Source: Weissella confusa | GTDB lineage: Bacteria; Bacillota; Bacilli; Lactobacillales; Lactobacillaceae | Assembly: GCF_004766315.1 (NCBI RefSeq) | Contig: NZ_PVSN01000026.1 | Location: 48,396 to 112,395 of the forward strand | Reading direction: 5' to 3' | Length of the DNA: 64,000 nucleotides | Shown: positions 38,268 to 47,402 of the stretch, in pieces | How the letters are laid out: every line of letters begins with the position of its first letter | Position numbering within the stretch: position 1 is the stretch's first letter | Notes under the pieces: generated by a model | Database searches by the model: none | Seen by the model: the letters and a program-made list of their open reading frames with translations, nothing else | Told to the model about the DNA's origin: nothing | Made by a program: the position numbers and the translations under genes

Positions 38268-38972
38268 ATGATAAGTTTTAAACAGGTTTGGCACGCAAAA
38301 TGGCCAATGATTGTGGGACTGTTTTTGTTTGTATGGGCGATTGAATCGTTCAGTTATTTTGTTGTGGCAACTTGGGCTGGTGGCGTGCATGGCGGTGTCG
38401 CTTCAGCGGTTAATTTGTAGTTGGGCATTGATCGCGTGATACCATGGTTTACGCCGATTTTTGCACTGTATATGCCGTTGCCGTTTATTTGGATTATTTT
38501 ATGGCCGGTCATGGCTTGGTTTGCTGGCCGGGAGCGTTTGTTTTGGCAATACTTCACGGTAAGTTCGCTGGTTTACGTGATTTCGACAGTGATTTACGCT
38601 GTTATGCCAACAGTGACGATTCCACATGACTTTTTGGTGGGCCCGATTCAAGTTTTGTCCAAGGGCACTGCATTCTATAGTCAGATTGCGGTGCTAGATT
38701 CGTCATCTGTGAACGTGTTCGGATCATTCCCCAGTTATCACAATGCTTGGGCGGCTTTAGCGGTGTTCTTCGGTGTTGTTGCGCTTCGTGAGCACCGTTC
38801 TGTCCTTGGTGTTATCTGTGTTGTCTTCGGCTTGTTAATTACGTTAAGTACGTTCTTGTTGCACCAGCACGCGGTTTTGGATGCGGTCTTTACATACGCT
38901 TTAGTTGGATTGTGCTGGTGGTTAGATGCAAAATTGGGATGGTCAAAAAAGTTGTTGCAGGGCAAGAGTTAG
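38268..38972 (+). pseudogene. PAP2-type membrane phosphatase gene interrupted by in-frame TAG
   Basis: ATG at 38268 has aggagg 7 bases upstream. The frame runs 50 codons to TAG at 38418-38420 and continues open in the same frame to 38972, giving 234 codons in all. The second part has PAP2 active-site motifs: FGSFPSYHNAWAA (domain 2, catalytic His) and LHQHAVLDAVFTY (domain 3, His and Asp), within several membrane helices, similar to inositolphosphotransferase-like PAP2 proteins. CAG (Gln) to TAG would account for the stop. No RBS restarts the second part, so the gene is probably inactive unless the stop is an error or is read through. Confidence 0.8.
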
Positions 38973-39333
38973 CAAGATTTAGAAATTGAAAACATTTTAG
39001 GCGGTCACGCATTTTTCTGTGTGATCGCTTTTTTGTCGTTCAGTTAAATTAAAAAACAGACGATTATGTTAGGTGTTTTTGTACTACTTTAACGGAATTT
39101 TCAAATTGAACTGTTTTATATATCTTTCAACAAATTTATAAACCCTGATTTATAGGCGTTTGTGGCATTCGCCCTTTCATTAAACATAAAAAATATATTC
39201 TTTCATATGCTTAAAACATTATGAGTGAAAACTAATAATCAAAAATACAATGACCTTACACATTGATAGATCAAGTCGCCTGTTGGGGTGATTTTGATTG
39301 CAAAGTTTCGAATAGTGGGAAGGGTTTTGAGTT
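38973..39333 (+). other. AT-rich intergenic region, 361 bases
   Basis: Contains a terminator at its left end (39001-39034) and otherwise AT-rich DNA upstream of the LPETA surface gene. I see no ORF and no promoter with both good boxes. The length and composition suit a long regulated leader for the surface gene, possibly bound by an Mga-like protein, but no repeat stands out. Confidence 0.5.
39001..39034 (+). terminator. Terminator after PAP2 gene
   Basis: 10-bp stem gcggtcacgc / gtgtgatcgc (two G-U pairs), loop atttttct, then TTTTTT. Confidence 0.82.
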
Positions 39334-40932
39334 ATGATGAAGAAGAATGTCCAAAGCAAGGGTCATTTTAAGATGTATAAGGCTGGCAAGAAGTGGGTAA
39401 GCTACGGTTTGTCAGTTATGGGTGTAGCGTTGGTTGTTGGGACACCGGTTATGTCTGCAACGCTACAATTAACGACGCCAGAAACGGTTTCTGCAGCTTC
39501 TGTGCAAGAAACTGATTTTACCAAGGTACCAGCCAGCGTTTTGACGGCAGCAAGCACAGAAGCTGATGTTGATTTGTCAAACAACGGTGAGTTTTCAGCT
39601 TGGTTAGCGGATGTCGTTAAGAACTGGGACAACTGGTCAGATCAACAAGCAGCCCGTAACGCACTTGCTGATTTGGGACGTGCTTTTGCGCAAAACAAGA
39701 ACTTGAAGTCAGTTGATTTGAGTGGAACGTTTGCTGCTGCCAATGCGGCTGATAAGCACAATGGTCACGACGCGGCGCAGTTGTTCTGGGAAATGCAACT
39801 TTCTAACGTCAAGACGGCATCTTTTGAAACGCTTGACTTGTCAAACAACAACTTCACGCCTGAGCTAACAAACACGGTATATGCAGCAAATGGTATTAAC
39901 ACGACAGTAAAGCACTTGTTGTTTGGAAACAGCAGTGCTGAATTGATTGCAACCATTCATGCAAATGGAAACAATAACTATGCGGCCGATGGTCACCACG
40001 GATTCGGTGGTAAGTTTATTCAAGCTGATGTGTCAGATACAGAGATGGTTCCAAATGATCCTCAATATTTGACGTCAGAGGCGGTAGTACCAAATGACCC
40101 ACAATATTTGACGTCAGAGGCGGTAGTACCAAATGATCCACAATACTTGACGTCATCAGCGGTGGTTCCAAATGATCCACAATACTTGACGTCAGAGGCA
40201 GTAGTACCAAATGATCCACAATACTTGACGTCATCAGCGGTAGTACCAAATGATCCACAATACTTGACGTCATCAGCAGTAGTACCAAATGACCCACAAT
40301 ACTTGACGTCATCAGCGGTAGTACCAAACGACCCAATCTTGACGTCATCAGCAGTAGTGCCAAATGAACCAATTTTGACGTCATCAGCGGTAGTACCAAA
40401 CGACCCAATTTTGACATCATCAGCGGCAGTGCCAAATGAACCAATTTACAGTTCATCAGCGGTGGTACCAAACGATCCAATTTTGACGTCATCAGCAGTA
40501 GTGCCAAATGATCCAATTTTGACGTCATCAGCGGTAGTACCAAACGACCCAATCTTGACGTCATCAGCGGTAGTGCCAAATGATCCAATTTACAGTTCAT
40601 CAGCAGTAGTACCAAATGATCCAATTGAAGCACCAGCCAATGGTGTTACAGATGATGATAAGAATCATGCTAAGGATGCTATGACAGATGAAGCTGCTAA
40701 GCAAAATGTTGCCGAGGATGCCACGGTTGTTTCAAGCATTGATGATATTGCACACGCAGAGACGCCAGCAGCTTTGCAACAAGCCGTTGATCGCGCTGCG
40801 GTAGCTATTTCAAATGCGGTGTCATTGCCAGAAACGGCTGCTAAGGGTGCCCAAGACAAGAGTGCCTTGTTGGTAGCTATGACGGTTATGGCTAGCCTTG
40901 TAACTTTTGCATTTGTACAAAAGCGCAAGTAA
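39334..40932 (+). CDS. KxYKxGKxW surface protein with VPNDP repeats and LPETA anchor
   Basis: A 532-residue exported protein. The N-terminus has the KxYKxGKxW signal motif (KMYKAGKKW) and a long signal peptide ending near TVSAAS. About residues 60-230 look leucine-rich-repeat-like (LKSVDLSGTF, FETLDLSNNNF). Residues 239-431 are 16 short repeats (VVPNDPQYLTSSA and VVPNDPILTSSA). The end is LPETA, a short spacer, a hydrophobic helix (ALLVAMTVMASLVTFAF) and VQKRK: the layout of a sortase substrate with LPETA in place of LPXTG. RBS ggaaggg is 9 bases upstream. Two Mga-like genes follow downstream, suggesting local control. Ligand unknown. Confidence 0.82.
   Translation: MMKKNVQSKGHFKMYKAGKKWVSYGLSVMGVALVVGTPVMSATLQLTTPETVSAASVQETDFTKVPASVLTAASTEADVDLSNNGEFSAWLADVVKNWDNWSDQQAARNALADLGRAFAQNKNLKSVDLSGTFAAANAADKHNGHDAAQLFWEMQLSNVKTASFETLDLSNNNFTPELTNTVYAANGINTTVKHLLFGNSSAELIATIHANGNNNYAADGHHGFGGKFIQADVSDTEMVPNDPQYLTSEAVVPNDPQYLTSEAVVPNDPQYLTSSAVVPNDPQYLTSEAVVPNDPQYLTSSAVVPNDPQYLTSSAVVPNDPQYLTSSAVVPNDPILTSSAVVPNEPILTSSAVVPNDPILTSSAAVPNEPIYSSSAVVPNDPILTSSAVVPNDPILTSSAVVPNDPILTSSAVVPNDPIYSSSAVVPNDPIEAPANGVTDDDKNHAKDAMTDEAAKQNVAEDATVVSSIDDIAHAETPAALQQAVDRAAVAISNAVSLPETAAKGAQDKSALLVAMTVMASLVTFAFVQKRK
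40048..40627 (+). repeat. 16 tandem 39-bp/36-bp repeats (VPNDP)
   Basis: Seven 39-bp units (VVPNDPQYLTSEA/SSA) are followed by eight 36-bp units (VVPNDPILTSSA, some NEP or IYSSSA) and a final partial unit. Many neighbouring units are nearly identical in DNA, indicating recent expansion and likely length variation between strains. Confidence 0.95.
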
Positions 40933-41085
40933 TCTGTTAGTTTTCAAAGTTTAGTTTTCGAGAATAATGAACAGATTTCCCAAGTTTGTTCATTTGATGA
41001 ATACGAAAATAAGACGAATAAAATAATATCGACATAAAAACCGTAATTGTTCAGTATGATTATTTGAATTGTGGTGTACAATGTT

Positions 41086-41124
41086 AAAAGAGGACTTATT
41101 TATATAGGTCCTCTTTGTTTTTTG
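41086..41124 (+). terminator. Terminator between LPETA surface gene and Mga-like gene 2
   Basis: Stem aaagaggac / gtcctcttt with an AT-rich loop, followed by TGTTTTTT. It lies 154 bases after the surface gene and 63 bases before the regulator start, so it could be a read-through control for the regulator. Confidence 0.75.
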
Positions 41125-41186
41125 TGGGATGCAACACAGGCCTCCGATATGTGGGATTGAAGAGGTTGCTTGTTAGGGTGAGAGAA

Positions 41187-42737
41187 ATGTTAATGGGTTA
41201 CGAAGTCGATTGGTTACTCGACAAAGCAGACAATGATGAAATTGCGTTAGCATCATTTATTGTCAACAATAATAGCGATAAAATATTTGTGACAGAGTTA
41301 GAAAACGAATTCGATTGGTCAGGATACAAAGTCCGTCGTACCGTCGAGTTGTTGGCACAACACTTGCTTAAGTTATACGGTGTTGATGAGGACGGCGAGA
41401 ATGCAATTCAACTGACAGATCATAATCGCGTGGTGGTTGTCTCGAAATATCGGCATGTCAACCTAGATGATTTGAAGTACGAGTTATTATCACAGTCATT
41501 GAAGTGGCAGATGCTGGTTGATATGTTTAATGAACGAATGATTAACTATGAACGCTACGCGGCAGAAAAGTCTGTCTCTGTGGGGACGGTAGGTAATCAT
41601 AAGAAAGAGTTGGAGCATCTGCTCTTGAAATATGGTGTGCACATCACGCCACAAAACACACTTGAAGGGGATACTGAATTATCGGTTCGACTGATATTCA
41701 TTCAAATTTATGCCCGTTTCTATGGCGGACGTAAAATGCGATTCAACCATGCGTTGAGTATTACAGTTCAGGATTGCCACGTGCTGTTGAATAAGCTGAT
41801 TTTTGAAGGTGAAGGGAAACTGTCTTCATCAGAGTGGCACTTTTTGAAAGTTTATTTGTTGGTATCACTTACCAGAGAACGCCATGGACACCGTGGTGGT
41901 GAAACCTTAACCAACTATATTTTGCGACCTTGGCAAGAACTTTCACAACGTACGCAACTAATCTTGACGCAGTTAGTCCAGAAGTTCAAAGAAATTAATC
42001 TTTTGGACGAAGAAGCGGATGTCTGGGCACAGGTTCAAGGATTTTATCTCGCGATGTACGTGGTCGGCCTAGGCGGACGGCTAGATTGGCAAAACGATTT
42101 AGCAGAACCTATCGTCCAAAATGTTAAGGATTTGTGGCAGGTGATGGTGCGGGTGTTTGATTCGCATATACAATCAACTATGCCGGAAGGAACCAAAGAG
42201 GCGCTGCCCCGAGATGTTTTGGCACCGTTGATTCTTGTCGAAGTTTACAAGGAACACAATGAGTTATTGCTCGATAATCCGGTAAGAATTGATAATGCAA
42301 TTTTAATGGTGCCAACGACGGCACAAATTACGGACGAAATCATTTCTGAATGGCAACAGTCAATGGCAATTGATTTAGAAATGATGAAAAATCTTTTCTA
42401 TGGGCCAATCTTCATGTTGTTATTTTCAAATGTTAGTTTGACGTTATTTTGGCCGCCAGTTAATGTCTTAATTGATATTCGTACGCGACCTAATCTTGAA
42501 TTGATGTTGCGACGTCTAATTTCAGGATTCTTAAAGATTAACGTGCAGTTTGTAGATGATTTAAAGATCGCCGACATTGTCATTTCGGATGTCATTGGAC
42601 CAACTGCTAATATGAACAATCGATTCAATTGGCAAGATTTACCAAGCACAAAACAAATTACACAGTTACAACGAAGTCTGATTGAGATGCAAAGATCAAA
42701 AATGGTGGATAAAACCGAAAAAACAGACTTATTCTAA
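41187..42737 (+). CDS. Mga-like transcriptional regulator (paralogue 2)
   Basis: A 516-residue member of the Mga/AtxA class, homologous along its length to the protein at 3710-5197. The start at 41187 (MLMGYEVDWLLDKAD) has agggtgaga upstream; the longer frame begins in the terminator. HTH regions occupy residues 1-160 (WSGYKVRRTVELLAQHLL; YAAEKSVSVGTVGNHKKEL), then a PRD-like helical middle, and a C-terminal EIIB-like domain (about 405-490: VNVLIDIRTRPNLELML, ADIVISDVIG). Located directly downstream of the LPETA surface protein gene, its likely target by analogy with streptococcal Mga. Confidence 0.8.
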   Translation: MLMGYEVDWLLDKADNDEIALASFIVNNNSDKIFVTELENEFDWSGYKVRRTVELLAQHLLKLYGVDEDGENAIQLTDHNRVVVVSKYRHVNLDDLKYELLSQSLKWQMLVDMFNERMINYERYAAEKSVSVGTVGNHKKELEHLLLKYGVHITPQNTLEGDTELSVRLIFIQIYARFYGGRKMRFNHALSITVQDCHVLLNKLIFEGEGKLSSSEWHFLKVYLLVSLTRERHGHRGGETLTNYILRPWQELSQRTQLILTQLVQKFKEINLLDEEADVWAQVQGFYLAMYVVGLGGRLDWQNDLAEPIVQNVKDLWQVMVRVFDSHIQSTMPEGTKEALPRDVLAPLILVEVYKEHNELLLDNPVRIDNAILMVPTTAQITDEIISEWQQSMAIDLEMMKNLFYGPIFMLLFSNVSLTLFWPPVNVLIDIRTRPNLELMLRRLISGFLKINVQFVDDLKIADIVISDVIGPTANMNNRFNWQDLPSTKQITQLQRSLIEMQRSKMVDKTEKTDLF

Positions 42738-42748
42738 GATGATGTATG

Positions 42749-42789
42749 CAATAGTGGTACGACCCATGCGGTTGGGCCACTATTTTGGT
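42749..42789 (+). terminator. Terminator after Mga-like gene 2
   Basis: Outer stem aatagtgg / ccactatt with an inner stem ccca / tggg, then TTTTGGTTT. Confidence 0.7.
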
Positions 42790-42890
42790 TTCATGGCAAA
42801 AACAACGGCAAAATTATTTTGTTTTTGAAAAAACGTTAAATTCTAAATAATAAATTTTCAATTACTATTATCCAGTGGAGGATAAGGGGT

Positions 42891-44379
42891 ATGGTTGTTG
42901 ATTTATGGATGTTAGATAAAAAAGAGCAAGAGAAGGTGACGCTGTTAACCGAACTTGCGAATTCTGATGAACTGATTTTGCCGGTTTCAGAATTGATGGA
43001 GCGCTTGGATTGGTCAAAGTATAAGGTGCTTGAGAATGCACGAGCACTGAATGGCGATATTCAAGTTGTGATGTCCACGACAGATGACACGTTGCTTGTT
43101 TCAGATGATTCAAAAACAATTTATTTGGATGATCGTTATTTGGGTAATGTAGATGGCATTATTAGCTACTACATTAAAAATTCAGTGTATTGGCAATTTA
43201 CACTTGATGTATTGAACGAAACGATGAAGTCATATGAGCACTTCGCGTTGCAACATGCGATTTCTGCCGGGACGGTAAGTAATATCAAGCAAACTTTGAA
43301 TGAACGTTTAGCCAAGTAAAAATTTGACGATTACGCCAAATTATCATTTCGAAGGGAACGAAATGTATTTGCGCTCAATGTTGTTCCATATCATGATGCG
43401 TTGGGATGTGGTGGCCCAAACGGACAAGGTCCGTGACATCGTGACACGTGAACCGATTTTCAAGGATTTCCGTATTAACTCAGCTGCGTTAACAAACGTT
43501 CGTTCATTGGTTATTCAGCAATTTTTGGCAATTTCATTAGTTCGTGCTCGACTTGGTCATTTTATTAACAGTGCCCCAGTGCGCGAAACGCTTGTTAATT
43601 ATGATGAACTCGACGATCGTGCGCAGTGGCTGATTACAGAATGGCAAGTAATGCTTGAACGCCAAGGTATTAGCGTGACGAATGCTAAGGAAGAAAGCGT
43701 GCAGCTGCTCTATATTTTGTATTTGAACAACATTCGCATCGACACGGATTGGATGATGAATGTCACGAAGCGTGTGAAGAAGCGTTTGAATGACTTTATT
43801 TTCAAGGTGGAGAGCTTGTATTTTGAGTGCTTCAATACCGAACTAGAGGAAGAAGAATTAGCAAATCTACGTCGTCATTTATTTGCGACAATTATTCGTT
43901 CATTTGGTGACAGTGACGATTTGTTTATTCCGGAACGCTTTAGTTCGATTGATGTTGCAACGTTGTATCCGGTTGTACATGAATTTACAAACGCGGCCAT
44001 GAAGATTTTCCGCGAAGATATGGGTGTAAAAAATCTTTCAGATAATTTCTTGTATGACAAATTGGTTGTGACGTTCTTGAATGATTTGGCATTTGATAAG
44101 ATGTTCAAGCCGATCGTGGTGAACGTTAACATGCAGCAATATCCTAGCGCTAACCGCGTGTTACAGGAAATGATTAAGTCAGTTTCGCGTTATGAAATTG
44201 TCTTTACGGAAAATACGACTAAAAATGCTGACTTGGTCATTTCAAACTTCCAAGCCAACGTGGAACCGCAAAATAAGTTCGAGTGGACGGCGCTACCAAC
44301 GAGTCGCCAATGGCACCAGTTCGAACAGCGCCTAGGTGAAATTAGTGTGTCAAAACTAAATAAGACGTCGATTTTGTAA
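42891..44379 (+). pseudogene. Mga-like regulator (paralogue 3), split by +1 frameshift
   Basis: Two overlapping-frame pieces, 42891-43319 (N-terminal HTH region, 142 residues) and about 43321-44379 (rest), together match one Mga-like protein of about 495 residues. Removing one T at 43317-43318 (gccaagTaaaaat) joins LNERLAK to KNLTITPNYHFEGNE, which lines up with KKANIKLTLHNGLVGNE of paralogue 1. The ATG at 42891 has a gataagggg RBS. The C-terminal EIIB-like part (VNVNMQQYPSANRVLQ) is intact. Either a recent frameshift or a sequence error; a truncated HTH-only peptide would otherwise be made. Confidence 0.8.
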
Positions 44380-44634
44380 GCTTCAAAAAGTTTTACAATT
44401 TTGAAAAAAGAGTGTGCTAGTGATTGCTATCGCTATGACATAATAATTATGCAACGCAATGTTGTGATGCTTTAGCAGCGTCGGGCTAGATTCTCAAGTG
44501 CTAGCAATGAGAACATGAACACTAGCCAAAACACAAACTAAAGTTATCTACTTCTCTCTTTATAAAAAAGTCTGAAAGACCCACTTTCTTTCTTTTATAA
44601 AACATCCGCCTTTACCCTAGGGCGGGTGTTTTTG
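44380..44634 (+). ncRNA. Possible structured small RNA or leader, ending in a terminator
   Basis: No ORF. The region shows complementary segments gctagtg (about 44414-44420) and cactagc (about 44520), a local hairpin ttctca / tgagaa around agtgctagcaa, and a strong terminator (aacatccgcc / ggcgggtgtt plus TTTTTGTTT, 44599-44634). This would suit a roughly 200-base noncoding RNA, but no known class is recognised and no clear promoter was found. The hairpin may only be the terminator of the Mga-like gene. Confidence 0.3.
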
Positions 44635-44636
44635 TT
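44599..44636 (+). terminator. Terminator upstream of terC
   Basis: Stem aaacatccgcc / ggcgggtgttt with a 9-base loop, then TTTGTTT. Confidence 0.88.
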
Positions 44637-44770
44637 TACCGGCGTGAAATGAACCTAATAAAAGTTAGTAATAGTATTACGATTAATATTCGGTTAGAAT
44701 AGAGTTATAGTCATCGCGGACCAAATTGGTGGCCCGAGACGTATCTATTTATAAGAAAGTTGAGAAATAC

Positions 44771-45730
44771 ATGGAAGTTGGTATAGGTTATTGGATTGGT
44801 TTCTTCGCCTTTGTTTTGGTGATGTTGGCACTTGATTTGGGTGTCTTCCACAAAAACAATGAGGCACCAACCATGAAAGAATCATTGTTGTGGAGTGCCT
44901 TTTGGATTGGGCTTGCCTTCATTTTTGCAGGTGGTCTTTGGTTCTTCACTGGCGGTGATCATGCGCTTGATTTCGTGACGGCATACTTGCTTGAAAAGTC
45001 ATTGAGTATTGATAACTTGTTTATCTTCATTTTGGTATTTGGTTTCTTCGGTATTGAATTGAAGTATCAACACCGTTTGCTGTTCTGGGGTGCCTTTGGT
45101 GCCCTAGTCATGCGTGTGATTTTCATTTTTGGTGGCGCAGCCTTGCTACACCATTTTGCGTGGTTGATGTACATCTTCGGCGCATTCTTGATTGTCACTG
45201 GTGTGAAGATGCTCTTCGAAAAGGAAGAAGCGCAAGATTTGAATGATAGTTTCATCATCAAGAGTTTGCGTAAGATTTTGCCATTGAAGGAAGATGTGGC
45301 AGAACCACATTTCCTGGTTAAGGAAAATGGTAAGCGTTATGCAACGCAATTCTTGTTGGTATTGTTGTTCATTGAAGCATCAGATTTGCTATTTGCCGTT
45401 GACTCAATTCCAGCTGTTTTGGCCGTTACGCAAGATACATTTATCGTCGTGACGTCAAACATCTTTGCGATTATGGGATTGCGTTCATTGTACTTTGCTT
45501 TGTCTGGTATTTTGCCAATGTTCCGTTACATCAAGTACGCATTGGCGGTCGTCTTGGCCTTTATTGGGGTGAAGATGGTCTTGAATGAATCAGCGAAGGC
45601 TTTCGATTGGCACTTCCACATCTCAAATGTGGTGTCATTGACCGTTATCGTTGGATTGTTAACACTATCAATTATTGCCTCAGTTATCGTCTCTCGTGTA
45701 CAAGAGCGTCGTAAGTTTAAGGCTGAATAA
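44771..45730 (+). CDS. TerC family integral membrane protein
   Basis: A 319-residue multi-helix membrane protein of the TerC/Alx family, whose members are linked to metal (manganese) export and metalation of exported proteins. The start at 44771 (MEVGIGYWIGFF) is chosen because upstream codons (TTG 44726) are charged and lack an RBS. Family marks: LEKSLSIDNLFIFILVF, with acidic residues in the membrane, and FIEASDLLFAVDSIPAVLAV, containing the conserved E-x2-D-x5-D pattern. It is a single gene between terminators; no yybP-ykoY riboswitch was recognised upstream. Confidence 0.92.
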   Translation: MEVGIGYWIGFFAFVLVMLALDLGVFHKNNEAPTMKESLLWSAFWIGLAFIFAGGLWFFTGGDHALDFVTAYLLEKSLSIDNLFIFILVFGFFGIELKYQHRLLFWGAFGALVMRVIFIFGGAALLHHFAWLMYIFGAFLIVTGVKMLFEKEEAQDLNDSFIIKSLRKILPLKEDVAEPHFLVKENGKRYATQFLLVLLFIEASDLLFAVDSIPAVLAVTQDTFIVVTSNIFAIMGLRSLYFALSGILPMFRYIKYALAVVLAFIGVKMVLNESAKAFDWHFHISNVVSLTVIVGLLTLSIIASVIVSRVQERRKFKAE

Positions 45731-45737
45731 CAGTTGG

Positions 45738-45769
45738 AGGATCTACCTTTTCGGGTAGGTCCTTTTTTA
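45738..45769 (+). terminator. Terminator after terC
   Basis: Stem aggatctacc / gggtaggtcct with short loop tttt, then TTTTTT. Confidence 0.87.
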
Positions 45770-45828
45770 ATTCCACTATCGATTTTTGCGCGTATACTGA
45801 CGATATTAAATTTGTAGGGGATAGAAAA

Positions 45829-46215
45829 ATGACAAAGCAAATTATCGCAACAACTGATGCACCAGCTGCTATCGGACCATACTCACAAGCTGTTTTGACG
45901 AATGGGACGTTGTACGCTTCAGGACAAATTAGTTTGATTCCTAGCACAGGGGAATTTGCAGGGGAGACGACCTTGGAACAAGCAACGCAAGTCTTTAAGA
46001 ACATTGATGGCTTGCTTGCTGCAGCTGACATGACGCGAGCAGATATTGTTAAAGTGAGTGTTTACCTTGCTGATATGGCTGATTTTGCACCTGTAAATGA
46101 GTTGTATGCCGATTACTTTAGTGAGGTTGCCGCATTCCCAGCTCGTTCAGCTGTAGCGGTGGCAACGTTGCCAAAGAACGCCCGCATTGAAATCGAAGTA
46201 ATTGCGAATAAATAG
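45829..46215 (+). CDS. ridA: RidA family reactive enamine/imine deaminase
   Basis: A 128-residue soluble trimeric YjgF/RidA protein that hydrolyses reactive enamine and imine intermediates from PLP enzymes. Signatures: AIGPYSQAVLTNGTLYASGQ near the N-terminus, the Arg in FPARSAVAVATLPKNARIEIE that binds the carboxylate, and the following Glu. RBS taggggata precedes the ATG. Monocistronic with its own terminator. Confidence 0.95.
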   Translation: MTKQIIATTDAPAAIGPYSQAVLTNGTLYASGQISLIPSTGEFAGETTLEQATQVFKNIDGLLAAADMTRADIVKVSVYLADMADFAPVNELYADYFSEVAAFPARSAVAVATLPKNARIEIEVIANK

Positions 46216-46221
46216 GTAACG

Positions 46222-46256
46222 AAAGCGTATGTGTCTGTTGATACATACGCTTTTAT
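46222..46256 (+). terminator. Terminator after ridA
   Basis: Stem aaagcgtatgt / acatacgcttt, loop gtctgttgat, then TTAT. Confidence 0.82.
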
Positions 46257-46312
46257 GTTATAATGTAAGCGTTTACTGAAAAGATATTTAATGAATGAAA
46301 GCGAGATCAACC

Positions 46313-47338
46313 ATGGCATTGGAAAAGATTTTATTTGGTACTTATACGCGACATGTTTCAAAGGGAATTTACGAAGCAGCATTGAACACGGAGACTGGTG
46401 AGTTGCAAGATGCCAAGTTGGTTGCTGAAGTTGGTTCACCAACATACCTTGCTTTGAGCAAGGCTAACAAGTTGTACGCGGTTGACAAGAACGGCGACCA
46501 AGGTGGTGTTGGTGTGTTCGACTTTGCCAATGACGAAGCAACGTTGACGCAAGAAGTTTTGGCAGAAGGTGCTTCACCAGCGTACGTGTCTGTTGATGAA
46601 GCCCGTCAATTGTTGTACTCAGGTAACTACCACAAGGGTACGTTGGAAGTCTTCGCGATTGCAGCCGATGGTTCTTTGACGTTGACTGACTCATTCCAAT
46701 CAGAAGGATCAGGTCCACGTCCAGAACAAGGTTCATCACACGTTCACTGGAACAACTTGACGCCAGACAACCGTGTGGCAGTCGTTGATTTGGGTGCCGA
46801 CAAGGTGTTGACGTTTGATGTGTCTGACGAAGGAAAGTTGACGTTGGTTGCAACGTTTGAAACAGAAGCTGGCTTCGGTCCACGTCACTTGCGCTTTAGC
46901 CCCGACGGTCAATACGCATACTTGTTGGGTGAATTGTCATCAAAGTTGTCAGTTTTGAAGTACAACGCTGACGGATCATTCACGTTGTTGCAAACTGTTT
47001 CAATGATTCCTGCAGATTGGACTGAGCACAACGGTGGTGCAGCTATCTACTTGTCAAACGACGGTAAGTTTGTGTACACGTCAAACCGTGGTCACAACTC
47101 AATTGCTGTCTTTGCGGTTAAGGACGGCGGCGCATCAGTTGAGCGCATCCAATGGATTTCAACTGAGGGTGACTTCCCACGTGATTTCGCTTTGAACCCA
47201 AGCAACGAGTTCTTGGTTGCAGCCAATCAAAACACAGATAACGTGACGGTTTACCGTCGCGATGCTGAGACTGGTGAATTGACGTTGTCACAAAAGGACT
47301 ACGAAATTCCTGAATCAGTGCGTGTATTGTTCATCTAA
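46313..47338 (+). CDS. Lactonase family protein (6-phosphogluconolactonase-like propeller)
   Basis: A 341-residue seven-bladed beta-propeller of the YkgB/Pgl type, which hydrolyses 6-phosphogluconolactone in the oxidative pentose phosphate route. This route is central to heterofermentative lactic acid bacteria using phosphoketolase. The start at 46313 (MALEKILFGTYTRH) has aaagcgag 8 bases upstream. Family marks: GTYTRHVSKGIY, SHVHWNNLTPDN, and the C-terminal NRGHNSIAVF and FPRDFALNPSNEFLVAANQN segments. It is a single gene with a terminator. Lactone specificity is inferred from the family. Confidence 0.9.
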   Translation: MALEKILFGTYTRHVSKGIYEAALNTETGELQDAKLVAEVGSPTYLALSKANKLYAVDKNGDQGGVGVFDFANDEATLTQEVLAEGASPAYVSVDEARQLLYSGNYHKGTLEVFAIAADGSLTLTDSFQSEGSGPRPEQGSSHVHWNNLTPDNRVAVVDLGADKVLTFDVSDEGKLTLVATFETEAGFGPRHLRFSPDGQYAYLLGELSSKLSVLKYNADGSFTLLQTVSMIPADWTEHNGGAAIYLSNDGKFVYTSNRGHNSIAVFAVKDGGASVERIQWISTEGDFPRDFALNPSNEFLVAANQNTDNVTVYRRDAETGELTLSQKDYEIPESVRVLFI

Positions 47339-47352
47339 GCTTGATACAATAA

Positions 47353-47385
47353 AGTCAGTTGCCAGCTGGTAACTGGCTTTTTATT
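47353..47385 (+). terminator. Terminator after lactonase gene
   Basis: Stem cagttgcc / ggtaactg with loop agct, then CTTTTTATTTTT. Confidence 0.82.
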
Positions 47386-47402
47386 TTTGGGGGATAGACT
47401 AT

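Noticed and set aside
40048..40627. CRISPR-like repeat array
   Set aside because: Repeats are contiguous, without unique spacers, and in frame with a coding surface protein.
40016..40633. 205-codon minus-strand ORF opposite the VPNDP repeats
   Set aside because: It is the mirror frame of a perfect tandem repeat, has no RBS, and its Leu-rich periodic product follows from the repeat DNA.
44640..44770. yybP-ykoY manganese riboswitch upstream of terC
   Set aside because: TerC-family genes often have one, but the conserved GGGGAGUA-type core and paired loops are not present in this leader.
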